Part shown: positions 21,700 through 32,104 of the stretch, piece by piece
Numbering within the stretch: position 1 is the first letter of the stretch
How the letters are laid out: each line of letters starts with the position of its first letter
DNA from: Omphiscola glabra
Lineage: Eukaryota; Mollusca; Gastropoda; Lymnaeidae
Reading direction: 5' to 3'
NCBI GenBank assembly: GCA_964017045.1
Contig: OZ024810.1
Location: 16,611,204 to 16,675,203 of the forward strand
DNA: 64,000 bases
Notes under the pieces: model-generated
What the model was told of the DNA's origin: nothing
Seen by the model: only the letters and a program-made list of their open reading frames with translations
Databases searched by the model: none
Program-made: the position numbers and the translations under genes

Positions 21700-23357
21700 A
21701 TGAGCCAGTTTGTTGCTGATAAATGCGTCGATCTTCTAATGATTGGTAAAACCGGAAATGGAAAGAGTTCCCTTGGCAACGCCATTTTACGACGGGAAAT
21801 CTTCATCACTTCCTCCGATACAGATTCTGTTACATCTAAAGTTGACTATGAGTTTGGTGAATTTGATGGCCGCATTCTCAAGGTTGTTGATGTGCCTGGA
21901 GTCGGAGAAACCCGTTTGAGCATCGAAGAATCAACTAATCTTGTTATGATGTCCATGGAATACGCCATTAAAACCAATCCAGAGGGATATCACGCATTTC
22001 TTCTTGTTGTCAAATACGGACAAAGATTTACAGCTGAAGAAAACGATACCATACAGTTCCTAAAGAAGTTTTTTGGAGAAGGCTTTGTCAAGACATTTTG
22101 CATCATACTAATGACAGGCGGAGATAATTTTGATAGAGACAGTAGAAAAAAACACGAACTTTACTTTCCCTGAATGGTGTGACAGGCAGACAGGGGAATT
22201 CCAAGAACTGTTAAAGGAATGCAGTCAAAGAATCATTTTGTTTGATAACGTAACTGAGAATGAAGATAAGAAAAATAGCCAAGTAGCTGAGCTCTTAAAA
22301 ATGGTAGATAATTTAGCTTCAAGTGGTCAGAGATACACGAACACACATTTTGAAGAGGCCAAAACAGCTCGTGATAAACTCATGATAGAAGCAAAGGAAC
22401 CCATGATACGAGATGAGACAATGAGAGAGACCAGCCTCATCTTAGACAAGCTCGGCAAAATAATTGATAATGAAGACCTACATGAAATGATGTTACATCT
22501 GGATGAGCTCTCTCTTAGAGCTCGAGATTTGTATGAGAGCACAAAGCAACAAGACAAAGGGACCGGGTCTCTTGGTGAGTTGTTAGGTACCGTTAAAAAC
22601 ATACAAAATCAAATTAGAAAAGAAAAAAGACGCGCGAAAACTAAAGTTGCACAGATTGAAAAACGTCGAAAACAAAATGAGATGAAAGAAAGACAGTACA
22701 AGAAGCAAATGCAAAGAATTAAGGAGGAGGCAGAAAAAAAAGCTAAAGAAGAACAGACTGCTTTGGAAATAGCAAGTAAACAAAATGAGGAAAAGAGAAA
22801 GAAAATGAAAGAGAAGTTAAATAGACAAAAAGAGGAACAAAAGAGGAAAGAAGAAGATTGGAAAAAAGAACAGGCTGAGGTAAGAAGAAAAGAAGAAGAA
22901 ATTAAAGAGACGAGAAACCGTTATGAGGAAATGGAAAGACTGCACATTCGTGAAATGCAATTAATGAAGGAAGAGGCTGAAAAAAAAGTTGCAGAAGAAA
23001 AATTTGCATTGGAAAGAGAAAAAAAAGAAAATGAAGAAAAGAGAAAAGCATTTGAAGAGCAGTTTAGAAAACAACAAGAGGAGCAAAAAAGAAAAGAAGA
23101 AGAGTGGGGAAAAAGAACTGGAAGAGACGAAAAGAAAGCTAAAACAAGAACAAGAACAAGACGTTGAGAGGCGTCGACGTGAAATGAAACAATTAGTAAA
23201 GGAGTACAAAAACGTTAAATCGAAGAATGATGAAGGGTGGTTAAATTCACTTGGGCGAATTATTAAATCGTCAGCGGTAAGAATTGGGGAGTTCTTAGTG
23301 GACTCTGAAACAAGAGCTTTCATAACTGTTGTAGCAAACGCATTGTTTAAAAAATAG
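21700..23357 (+). CDS. GIMAP/AIG1-family GTPase with long coiled coil; two frame breaks
   Basis: The N-terminal AIG1 GTPase domain is visible: P-loop GKTGNGKSS (residues 16-24), a switch-I region with conserved Ser/Thr (about 41-45), G3 DVPG (64-67), the AIG1-specific conserved box HAFLLVVKYGQRFTAEE (about 98-114), and G4-like TGGD (139-142), then FPEWCDRQTGEF. A helical linker and about 250 residues of highly charged K/E/R coiled coil follow, ending in GWLNSLGRII...FLVDSETRAFITVVANALFKK. Family members bind GTP, oligomerise on membranes and act in immune-cell survival in vertebrates; molluscs have expanded sets linked to immune challenge. Frame changes by +1 at the 7-A run 22146-22152 and again at GGGGAAAAA 23106-23114. 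No other stop interrupts about 550 codons, so either assembly errors or a very young pseudogene. AATAAA at 23456-23461. The start ATG at 21700 directly precedes the domain. Confidence 0.88.
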
Positions 23358-23455
23358 GACCTCCAATGTTTTGTTTTTTTTTTAAAGTTTATTTTGAGCT
23401 TACGTATATTATATATAGCAGCTAATATTAAAACATTTTACGCTTAAAATTAAGA

Positions 23456-23461
23456 AATAAA
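23456..23461 (+). terminator. PolyA signal of the GIMAP-like gene
   Basis: AATAAA about 100 bp after the TAG stop codon, in AT-rich sequence. Confidence 0.6.
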
Positions 23462-25332
23462 TTTGATTTCGATCTGAAATCTTTTTAAAACATTTGACAA
23501 TCATCATACAATTTATAATCATCAAACTGTTTTCATAATGAATGTTTAATTTGTACATGAATTTTTTTTTAAAAAGAGGTATATTTAAACTTTGAAAAAT
23601 TACTATTTATTATTAAAGCTGTGTTAACTTATTTTTTTAAAGAAATGAAGGAGTGGATTGTGCTTATTAGCAATGAATTCTTACCCTTAATGCGTACAAA
23701 CAATTTAGACTATTCCTGTGTGAGCGCGTTGTGGATAGCATACATCATTACATATTCTCCTTGTCGACAATCTTTCTAGAAATAACCATATAAAGAGAAT
23801 TCTTTTATTTTAATGATTACACTTGCTTGTTTTAATTATTTCAAAACATTTTTTTGTTAATTGGGAGGGTCTCCTGTTCGAGGAAGCAGCACGTATCCAT
23901 GAAACGACTTTAAAGTGCAGAAAGTAGAAGAAAAAACGAATACCCTGTTCTGTCTCGTTTTGTCCAGTCCAGCTCAACATAATGCTGGCGCAAACTGAAG
24001 CTACGCCTTATAGTACATTAATTGTTGTGGGTGATTTTACAAATAACTTAAAGCTGCTTAGTCTTACAGTTCCATAAACAAAATCGTGACAAACCCTAGC
24101 ACCATTTGCTACTTTAAATATGAAATTTAAAGTGGTTAAACACAACACAAAAAAATTGATAATTAGAATATCAGATTTTTGATGATCATGAACTTAAGTT
24201 GTAGTTGAGCGCGCTTGTCTCTTCACAGTTAATATAACATTAAAACAAAAATAGAAGTTTGAAATAATAACTCATGTTTCCACTATCTACATTTATTTTT
24301 TTATTTTAAAGGTAGATTTTTAACATATATACAAGAAAATATCCCAGATAAAAAAGAGTGTTGCTATCAAGATTATTACCTGTAAAAGTCAAACTTTGTA
24401 TCGATTAATATTTGATAACTAAAAATAAATAAGACTAGGCCCAATTTTTTGGTAGGCGTGTACGTTGGTATCAAATAGCAAACATTTCTCAGATTCGTAT
24501 ACCTAATTGTGGTCGAGTCACTGATAAAAATAGCAATGCTGTATCCAAGATGTTGCATCCGAGAGTACAGCAAGATACAACATCTCAGCTAACTTTTAAA
24601 AATTCATTTGTATATACGTGTTTGTTCGCTGCAGAAGGTTTCTCGCCGACACGTTCATCTTTGTGATGCCATAATTTCTCAGGTTTGACCATACCCGCTT
24701 CGCACATTTACTGCTCCCGAAGGGCAGTGGGCACCCCATGAATCAAAAGGATTCAAGTTAACTGTAGAAAAAACTTAAATATGCCTTGTTAAAAAAAAAA
24801 AAACGTTTTTAAATATCTTCTGCGCGTGACTTTCTTTGCGTTTCAGGCATTTAAAGAATTATTATTTGTAATTTTCGCTTGTACAATGCAAACCTTTATG
24901 ATGTATTTAGTATTGAAAGAAAGATTTAAAATAATAAAAAAAATTATATACTTGTTAGTATTAATATTTGTACAAACCTTTCAAAGCAAAGCAAACGATA
25001 AAAACCCAACCAAAAAAAAGACAAAAAACTACTTTGTGTTAATGAAAATAACCTTGGGCAAAAGCTTTTTACCAAGTCATATTAATCGGTATTGTTTTTT
25101 TAAATATTTTTTTAAATTAACAGTTACTACTTTCTAAATTGTAAACCATTTTCAATTATTAAGTTGACTTTCTGGGACAAGTTTTCACGTAGGTACAACC
25201 TTAACACAGGCGACGAATGATACACGTAGGTGGCTGGATTGAGATGGACTCACGTGCTGTGACCAAAGAACATGTTCGCCTGGGCAAGACGTGGGGATGT
25301 GACGTGACGTGACGTCACGGACATCACGGGCA
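23462..25332. other. Intergenic, no feature seen
   Basis: AT-rich with scattered homopolymers. The 103-codon frame at 24826-25137 is low-complexity K/F/I-rich and not gene-like. Confidence 0.45.
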
Positions 25333-25480
25333 GGAAAAAATACTACTACTACACCTACAACTACTATAACTACTACTTCTACTACTACTAATACTACAAC
25401 AACAACTACTACTACTACTTCTACTACTACTACTACAACTACTACTACTACTACTACTACTACTACTGCTACTACTACTG

Positions 25481-25545
<65 letters not shown>

Positions 25546-25612
25546 GCTACTACTACTGCTACTACTACTACTACAACTAATACGACTACTACTACTACTA
25601 CTACTACTACTG

Positions 25613-25695
<83 letters not shown>

Positions 25696-25734
25696 GCTAC
25701 TACTACTGCTACTACTACTACTACAACTAATACG

Positions 25735-25775
<41 letters not shown>

Positions 25776-25850
25776 TATTACTACTACAACAACTACTACA
25801 ACAACTACTACTACTACGTCTACTACTACTTCTACTACTACTACTTGTAG
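25333..25850. repeat. (ACT)n trinucleotide microsatellite, about 520 bp
   Basis: Nearly pure ACT repeats with occasional GCT, TCT, AAC and ACG interruptions, giving poly-Thr and poly-Val frames on the two strands. Interruption patterns repeat with a 150-bp offset (CTTCTACTAC at 25511 and 25661; AACTAATACG at 25575 and 25725). Confidence 0.97.
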
Positions 25851-25990
25851 ATACTTAGATACATCGCCAGATAGGTGGATAGATATCAATGTGCTAGATT
25901 GATCACATTAAAAACCTTGACTCTGGTTCTTATTATAGACCACTTTGTTTTAGTAGCCACGCTCTTCCCACCTCTTAATGATGGCATACG

Positions 25991-25993
<3 letters not shown>

Positions 25994-26055
<62 letters not shown>
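25994..26055. repeat. (TA)n microsatellite
   Basis: About 30 uninterrupted TA dinucleotides. Confidence 0.95.
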
Positions 26056-26059
<4 letters not shown>

Positions 26060-26404
26060 TATAACAAAATAACAAAAGTCCACAAAGAGTCGTTTATTTT
26101 TAAATTCGGATTATATATCAGGGGATTGACACCTTCCTTCTTCGTCTCGCGAGTTTCATTACATCACACACGGAAAAAGAAACCACGCATTATTCCAAAT
26201 CACTTGTCACACAACTGCATAAAAAGGTAGAAATATACGAACAAATAAAATCAATAGTTACCAAACGCATTATCTCAAGAAATAGACCTCGAGGCGGTAG
26301 ATGGGTTCCACGTCGCAGTAGTTGGCGGAGTTTGTATCAGTGTCAGACCGTCGGCTGGAATACGTCTACGGATTCTACTACTAACTATTATGCGATCTCT
26401 TGAC
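26056..26404. other. Intergenic, no feature seen
   Basis: Moderate GC in 26280-26390; no gene or element recognised. Confidence 0.35.
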
Positions 26405-26614
26405 CAGTGGTCGGCAAAATCATTAATAAAAAGAGCCAAAAAATCATCAGCAGCACGATAAAAAAGTTTTTGAGAACCAAATTTCTCTTTTCAAGAACCT
26501 GTCAAGAACCATGATTTTCGGAGTCAAAACCGATTTGTGGCCGGCTGGCCGAGCCGCACTCATGTTTATAAAAGCACCGCATGCGGCTCGTGAACCACGA
26601 TTTGCCAACCACTG
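26405..26614. mobile_element. hAT-like MITE, 210 bp, distinct from SPIN-like copies
   Basis: Termini CAGTGGTCGGCAAA and TTTGCCAACCACTG form an inverted repeat with one mismatch. Flanks CTCTTGAC (26397-26404) and CTCTTAGA (26615-26622) share the first five of eight bases, a decayed target duplication. The interior is GC-rich near GGCCGGCTGGCCGAGCC. Confidence 0.75.
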
Positions 26615-26642
26615 CTCTTAGAAGAGGTCCATTCCTGTGGCG

Positions 26643-26815
26643 CTACAGCCCATGTAGGGCACTGGCCTGCCTCACTACTTCCTTCCACGCAGACCTAAGT
26701 AATGCTTTTCTTTCCCACGCTTGGATTCCCAGATGTTATAGATCTTTTTCCACATCATCCATCCATCTAATCCTAGATCTGACTTTGAGCTGTTTACGTC
26801 TGTTCTTTTTGTCTT
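26643..26815 (-). pseudogene. 3' end of a second LINE family (RT C-terminus)
   Basis: On the minus strand it reads RIRWMDDVEKDL, a stop in place of a codon, then HLGIQAWERKALLRSAWKEV and VRQASALHGL ending at a TAG (26643-26645). This is the typical basic R-W-x-D-D-x-x-x-D...W tail at the end of many LINE ORF2 proteins. It abuts the MITE at 26614. Confidence 0.75.
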
Positions 26816-26857
26816 AAATGAGTTGCTTAAGTCAACAGTGTCACTAACAGAGTTCAT

Positions 26858-27142
26858 TGCTGGCTGAGATTTTGCTGGCTGAGATTATTGCTGGCTGAGT
26901 TAGTTGATGGCTGAGTTCATTCATGGCTCAATTCATTGATGGCTGAGTTCATTGCTGGCTGAGATTATTGACGGCTGAATTCATTGATGGCTGAGTTCAT
27001 TGAATGCTGTTTTCATTGACGGCTGAGTTCATTGATTACTGAATTCATTGACGGCTGAGTTAATTGATTACTGAATTCATTGACGGCTGAGTTCATTGAA
27101 TGCTGTTTTCATTGATGGCTGAGTTCATTGATGGCTGAGTTC
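26858..27142. repeat. 16-bp tandem repeat, about 17 diverged copies
   Basis: Unit GTTCATTGATGGCTGA with frequent substitutions (GATTATTGCTGGCTGA, GAATTCATTGACGGCT). Confidence 0.85.
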
Positions 27143-28194
27143 TACGCTTGTGACTTATTTTAGATGCCTTAAGTTTAAAATTGGTTTATTTGTAAAATGT
27201 TGTCTTGGTTAGAATATATATTTATTTGTGGGCTAAAAATGAATATGTACAATTTATATTTTTTTAAACTTATTTATTTAAGTGGATGAATAAAATAGTA
27301 TTATCTTATTTTTTTTTCCTTTCGATTTTTTTATTTGTTTTTAAATAGTAAATAGAGCTTTGAGGCGTGTTGACACCCTACCACCAACCACAACAACAAA
27401 AGCTAAGCTAGCTTCCTTAATGTCCTACTCCACAACAACAACTAACAGCAATAACAGCGCAAAACAATTCACAACATTTAAATATTTGACAACTTCCACC
27501 ATAACAGCATTTACTGCGTCCAATAAAAGCAACAAAACGATCCACTACAACACCAATTCCAACAACTTCTTTTAAGCCAAACACACAACCAAAAACAATA
27601 TAGACACCAACTTTAGAAAGAAAAAAAGCATACATTTCTTATTCAAACACCAGATGTTTTACGACATCCAGTTCTTTTAATATATAATTATTCTTTTTTT
27701 TTAAAAGTTGTATACACTATTTTAAGTATCAAAGAACACACGAGAGCGATCACAGCATGTCGTCCTTACCGTCTAATTTGTTTAGAGAAAATCAGCGCTG
27801 TAATGTAACAGCCGGCTCATGTCTGAAATCATTTTGTTTTGTTTGTACGCAATGTTTCATGAAGCGCGGGGGTGGGGGGGGATTGTGGAGGAGTTGCGAG
27901 GGTTTGGTCTACTCCGGTCGGGATTTTTTAAAAATATAATTAGATTTGGTAATTTTAATGACATACTGCGAAAGGTTTGGTGTGGGTGGAAAGGCCTGGC
28001 ACTAACTCTACCCACGCGTTGTTCATTTTTTGGTTTTGGCGGGCATTCCTTACCGCTGCAATAAATATACACAAAACATATGTTTACCTCCATTGAGCGT
28101 CAGACATAATGCATATAAAGCAAATTATGTATCTTATGAAAATAAAATTGAATTTCCACGCCTGAATAGGTAAAGCACTCAGATAGATTTTTTG
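27143..28194. other. Intergenic, no feature seen
   Basis: AT-rich, with an AAC-rich stretch at 27380-27600 giving S/N/T-rich frames. No gene recognised. Confidence 0.4.
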
Positions 28195-28620
28195 AGGGGG
28201 CGTCCATTAAATAAGTCAGCAATTTTTAAGCTTTTGCCCCCCCCCCTTTCCCCCGTTTTTTTTTTTAACAACGCTTCAATTTTTAATGACACCCCTAAGT
28301 AAACATTTATATATCCCCCTCCAGCCACCCCAAAAAAAATTGTAGGAAAATCATTTTATTGCACCTTTAGCTTTGTTAATCAACACATACACTTTTTATA
28401 ACAAAAAAATATATAACTATTTTAATTTGCACTCATTAAATTTGTTAAAATAATGTCATAATCAGACAATTTTAAAGATACATATTTAATAGAGTAAACT
28501 ATATTGTTGACGTCAACTAATCTAGCCCCCGCCCCTTTTTTCCCCATTGTCAACAACCGTGAAGCACTTCCAAACTCACTCCCCCACCTATTTTTTTGAC
28601 ATAATTAATGGACAACCCCT
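28195..28620. mobile_element. MITE with GTCCATTAAT-type termini, about 425 bp
   Basis: Left end AGGGGGCGTCCATTAAATAA and right end TTAATGGACAACCCCT form an inverted repeat with mismatches. The interior has poly-C/T and AT-rich filler. Family name not certain. A SPIN-like MITE sits at its right edge. Confidence 0.6.
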
Positions 28621-28626
28621 ATAAAT

Positions 28627-28794
28627 CAGTGGTTCTCAACCGTTCTAATGCCGCGGCACTTTAATACAGCTCCTCGTGTTGTATCGACCCCAAACTATAC
28701 AATTATTTTCGTTACTACTTCATAAAAAAGTGTTTTCCGATGGTTTACTCAACCCCTGTGTAAGGGGTCACGACCCACATGTTGAGATCCGCTG
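28627..28794. mobile_element. SPIN-like hAT MITE, copy 3
   Basis: CAGTGGTTCTCAACCGTTCTAA at the left; TTTTCCGATGGTTTACTCAA, GGGGTCACGACCCACATG and TTGAGATCCGCTG at the right. Same orientation as copies 1 and 4 and shorter through an internal deletion. The flanks CTATAAAT and GTTTAAAA match weakly (5 of 8). Confidence 0.8.
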
Positions 28795-28913
28795 GTTTAA
28801 AAACTTGTCGAGTTTCCTATGCACATGTTCTTGACCAGATGGTTTCCAAATTTACACAATATAACAATGCAAACTGACAAAGATACAGGTACATAATTAA
28901 TCTACAACGATAT

Positions 28914-29420
28914 TTTGTTTAATTTGAATGAATATTTTGTTAGATTTACATCAATATTTTCTTTGATCTAATTCATATTATTTAAATCCTCATTGATATT
29001 CTGTTAAAATTTCGATTTTAAATCTGATTCGATATTTTGTTAAATCTGATTCGATATTTTATTAAATCTGATTCGATATTTTGTTAAATCTGATTCGATA
29101 TTTTGTTAAATCTGATTCGATATTTTGTTAAATCTTGTTCAATATTTTGTTAAATCTTGTTCGATATTTTGTTAAATCTTGTTCGATATTTTGTTAAATT
29201 TGATTCGATATTTTGTTAAATCTTGTTCGATATTTTGTTAAATCTGATTCGATATTTTGTTAAATTTGATTCGATATTTTGTTAAATCTTGTTCGATATT
29301 TTGTTAAATCTGATTCCATATTTTGTTAAATCTGATTCGATATTTTGTTAAATCTGATTCGATATTTTGTTAAATCTGATTCGATATTTTGGTAAATCTG
29401 ATTCGATATTTTGATTGACC
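28914..29420. repeat. 22-bp minisatellite, about 18-22 copies
   Basis: Unit GATATTTTGTTAAATCTGAT plus TC, with a common TCTTGTTC variant. Copies before 29030 are strongly diverged, the rest nearly perfect. Confidence 0.92.
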
Positions 29421-29567
29421 TACATCAATAATTATTATTTTTTACCTAAAAAAAAATGATTTGAACTTGGCATTGTTTACTTCATAACGAAACTCTGAAA
29501 GAATGAAGCACATCCTAAAATACCAGTGCTTTAAACAATGTGATAACTAAGTACAGAATAGAATTCC

Positions 29568-29730
29568 TGCCATATGCGTTAGAAACAGGATCATTCCTTC
29601 TATATACATTAAAAACATGATCATTACTTCTATATACATTAAAAACACGATCATTACTTCTATATACATTCGAAACATGATTATTCCTGCCATATACTTA
29701 AGAAACATGATCATTCCTCCCAAATTTATT
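29568..29730. repeat. 30-bp tandem repeat, about 5 copies
   Basis: Unit with TGATCATTACTTCTATATAC and ATTAAAAACA. Antisense ORF repeats of the type MFLMYIEVMI come from this period. Confidence 0.8.
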
Positions 29731-30050
29731 TGAAAGATAAAATAAATTAATGCAAACATTTTCTGTCTGTATTTCATTTTGTGATTGTTGTTATTCCTAA
29801 AGATTATTGTTGAGTGTATTGATTGAATTATGTGACCTGATTGTCCTGTGTTGTTGTCATGTTGTAGGGCAGGCAAATAACGTAGACATTGGACACTGGG
29901 CGCCGGTGGACATTGGTCAAATACACAGTTAAGGGAAAAACTGAGATGTTGGAATTTCAAATTGTAAAAAGGCAAACCATTCATGGGACTGCCAGGTTGG
30001 CAGCAACTCAATCTTTATAAAAAAAGATGATGTTATTGGAATTGTCTTCC

Positions 30051-30600
30051 TATGTAGATGTATTCAGTCGTCTTGGTTACATGGAAGGAGTGTAAAAAAA
30101 TCAAAATTGACCCAGTGGTACACGCTACTAGAAAATTATAACTGGCATTGCCTGATGATCTTAAAAAAAAAACTTGAGCGATTGGATCTGCCTTGATCCT
30201 AGAGACCTTAACATTGACATTGAACGAGAACATTACCAATTACCCTACCATTGAAGCAGTAGCTAGAAGACTTGGTCGCAGCAATGGTTTCACTGTGTTG
30301 GACGCAAACTCAGCTTTTTGGCAAATTACATTTGATAAATTAATTTTACTAGCAACGTTCAACACAACTTTTGGGAGTTATACATTATGGGAAAACTAGT
30401 CGGACTCAATTCTTCTACAGAAATATTTGCTAAAATGTTCCAATAAGTTTTTGAGAATCCAGACATCCCCTCACGAGCCTCCCTACCAAGGCAGCATCCA
30501 TCAAATGATGAATTGGACGTTAAGGTTCATCGCGTAGTCAACTGTAAACGTGTGTCAGGTGAAAAGATGAAAGGGTTTCACACGAAACAGCGGACGATGC
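30051..30600 (+). pseudogene. Decayed Ty3/gypsy-type reverse transcriptase fragment
   Basis: Broken frames spell the conserved run just before and inside the RT domain: a DVFSRLGYMEG segment, KIDPVVHATRKL, LPDDLKKKLERL, WICLDPRDLNIDIERE, a +1 frame break near 30243, then PTIEAVARRLGRSNGFTVLD and ANSAFWQITFD with TTFGSYTLW. This matches the order in Ty3/gypsy pol. Premature stops and the frame break show it is inactive. The catalytic YxDD part, RNase H and integrase were not found downstream. Confidence 0.85.
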
Positions 30601-31169
30601 AACTCTGAGACTTTTAAGGCTACGTTTTTTTAAGCAGGCTTGACAGATAGAAGATCTGAGATCCCCCAAGAAATAAGAATATATGCTGGTTTCAAACAAG
30701 AACTAAGTGAAAGCCATGCTTTAAGTTTCAAGGGAGAGTTGTAGTTATATAATGCAAATTCATATTTGAATTATTTGTGCATACACATATGTTGGATAAT
30801 ATTTCACTATTACTATATATATATATATATATAATTGTTATTTTGTGTAATGCTTGAAATTTGTGACATGACTGTCATGTGTTGTTATTGCGGTGTATGA
30901 CTGGACGCGGACAGCTGTTTTCATGAATTTTTTCACAGACCACATACTACAGTTGGTATCATATTTTACTATTACAAAAAAGAAAAGAACATATAAAGAG
31001 CAATACATATATATTTGTACTGTGATAGAGTTTTAAATAAGCAGATTGTCGTCATCATCATTTAATATTATTCACTACTTCACTCTACCATGTTCTTTTT
31101 CATCTATCCTAGATATAGGATTCTTTTCATCTGTTATACATATATCGTTCTATTCATTTACCCTACAGA
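30601..31169. other. Flank of the retroelement fragment
   Basis: A (TA)n run lies at about 30816-30832. The words TGACTGTCATGTGTTGTTAT at about 30870 resemble 29832-29860 upstream of the RT fragment, possibly traces of a terminal repeat. No gene seen. Confidence 0.35.
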
Positions 31170-31600
31170 CAGTGGCGTAGCTAGGGTTGGTGTCATTAGG
31201 TGCGGAAAACTCATGGTGTCACACCCCCCCCCCTCACTTTCGTGATGTATTTCTTCTTGTTAAAATAAGTCCACAATCTAACAATGACAAGGAAACAAAA
31301 CAAATTAATTGATGGTCAGGTGGTAAATGTATTCAAAAACTGTAGCAGCGTTAAGTTTTAGTTATGTTTGCATTCAATTTACTTTATTTGAATCGTTTCT
31401 TCCCTGGATTCAAGGCTCCAAACCTGTATCAACTGGATTGGTTACACGTGAGTAAAGTTCACGTGTGATCAATTATAATTTTTATAAAATTCGGTTTGAC
31501 CGAGTAGTGTGTACCCTGTAATAAGGTATTCTTCAATTAGGTGTCACCCCCTTAGATGGTGTCATCCGGGGGGTTCGAACCGCCTCTAGCTACGCCACCG
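31170..31600. mobile_element. hAT-like MITE, 431 bp
   Basis: Termini CAGTGGCGTAGCTAG and CTAGCTACGCCACCG are inverted repeats with one difference. Flanks CCTACAGA (31162-31169) and CCCACAGA (31601-31608) match 7 of 8, a good 8-bp target duplication. No coding capacity. It sits about 300 bp upstream of the inferred lectin promoter. Confidence 0.85.
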
Positions 31601-31904
31601 CCCACAGATATCACAGACCTCGCAGCGTGTTTTTAGCCCCACATTTTACCGATCCCCAATGCCAACGGACACTCGCCCCCATGCCAACGGACATTCGCCC
31701 CCGTTTAAAAGACAACACTTGTAAATGAAGACCCCCTACCTCACTAGGTAGCGTCTGAATGGCCCTTTATTGTTTATACAATCTTTCTTAGCGTTCGCTA
31801 ATTCTATCACAAACATGACGTCGTCTCATTCATGTTTTTGTCGCGTGCACCTAAGTGTAACGACTTAATGAATAGGACACGTTCACGCTGTGTGGAGTAA
31901 ATAG

Positions 31905-31911
31905 TATAAAA
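31905..31911 (+). promoter_or_regulatory. Probable TATA box of the C-type lectin gene
   Basis: TATAAAA in a non-repetitive segment. It lies about 190 bp upstream of the ATGG|GTGAGT exon end at 32104, leaving room for a 5' UTR of about 165 bp. Confidence 0.45.
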
Positions 31912-32100
31912 ACGTGTTTGACAAATCTGAAAGTTGCATACATGAACTGAACTCATAGAGAAGATTGCGACTCACTACAACTCAACCATCACTAAATACA
32001 TTTCGATACTTGTATATGCTATACATTGCTAATTGACTGATTTTATACGTCTTTAGTAAAAGAAACAACATAGTCTAATTTCCAGCATAAAAAATTCAAA

Positions 32101-32104
32101 ATGG
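32101..32104 (+). CDS. C-type lectin, coding part of exon 1 (ATGG)
   Basis: AAAATGG|GTGAGT: a start codon plus one base, then a consensus donor. Joined to 33304 it reads MVAMGRKRLHF. If this exon is wrong, the ATG at 33309 still starts the same frame. Confidence 0.6.

Noticed and set aside
22327..23323. Antisense ORFs over the GIMAP-like gene
   Set aside because: Shadow frames opposite a K/E-rich coiled coil.
25185..25902. Val-rich and Thr-rich ORFs of about 200 codons
   Set aside because: Produced entirely by the ACT microsatellite.
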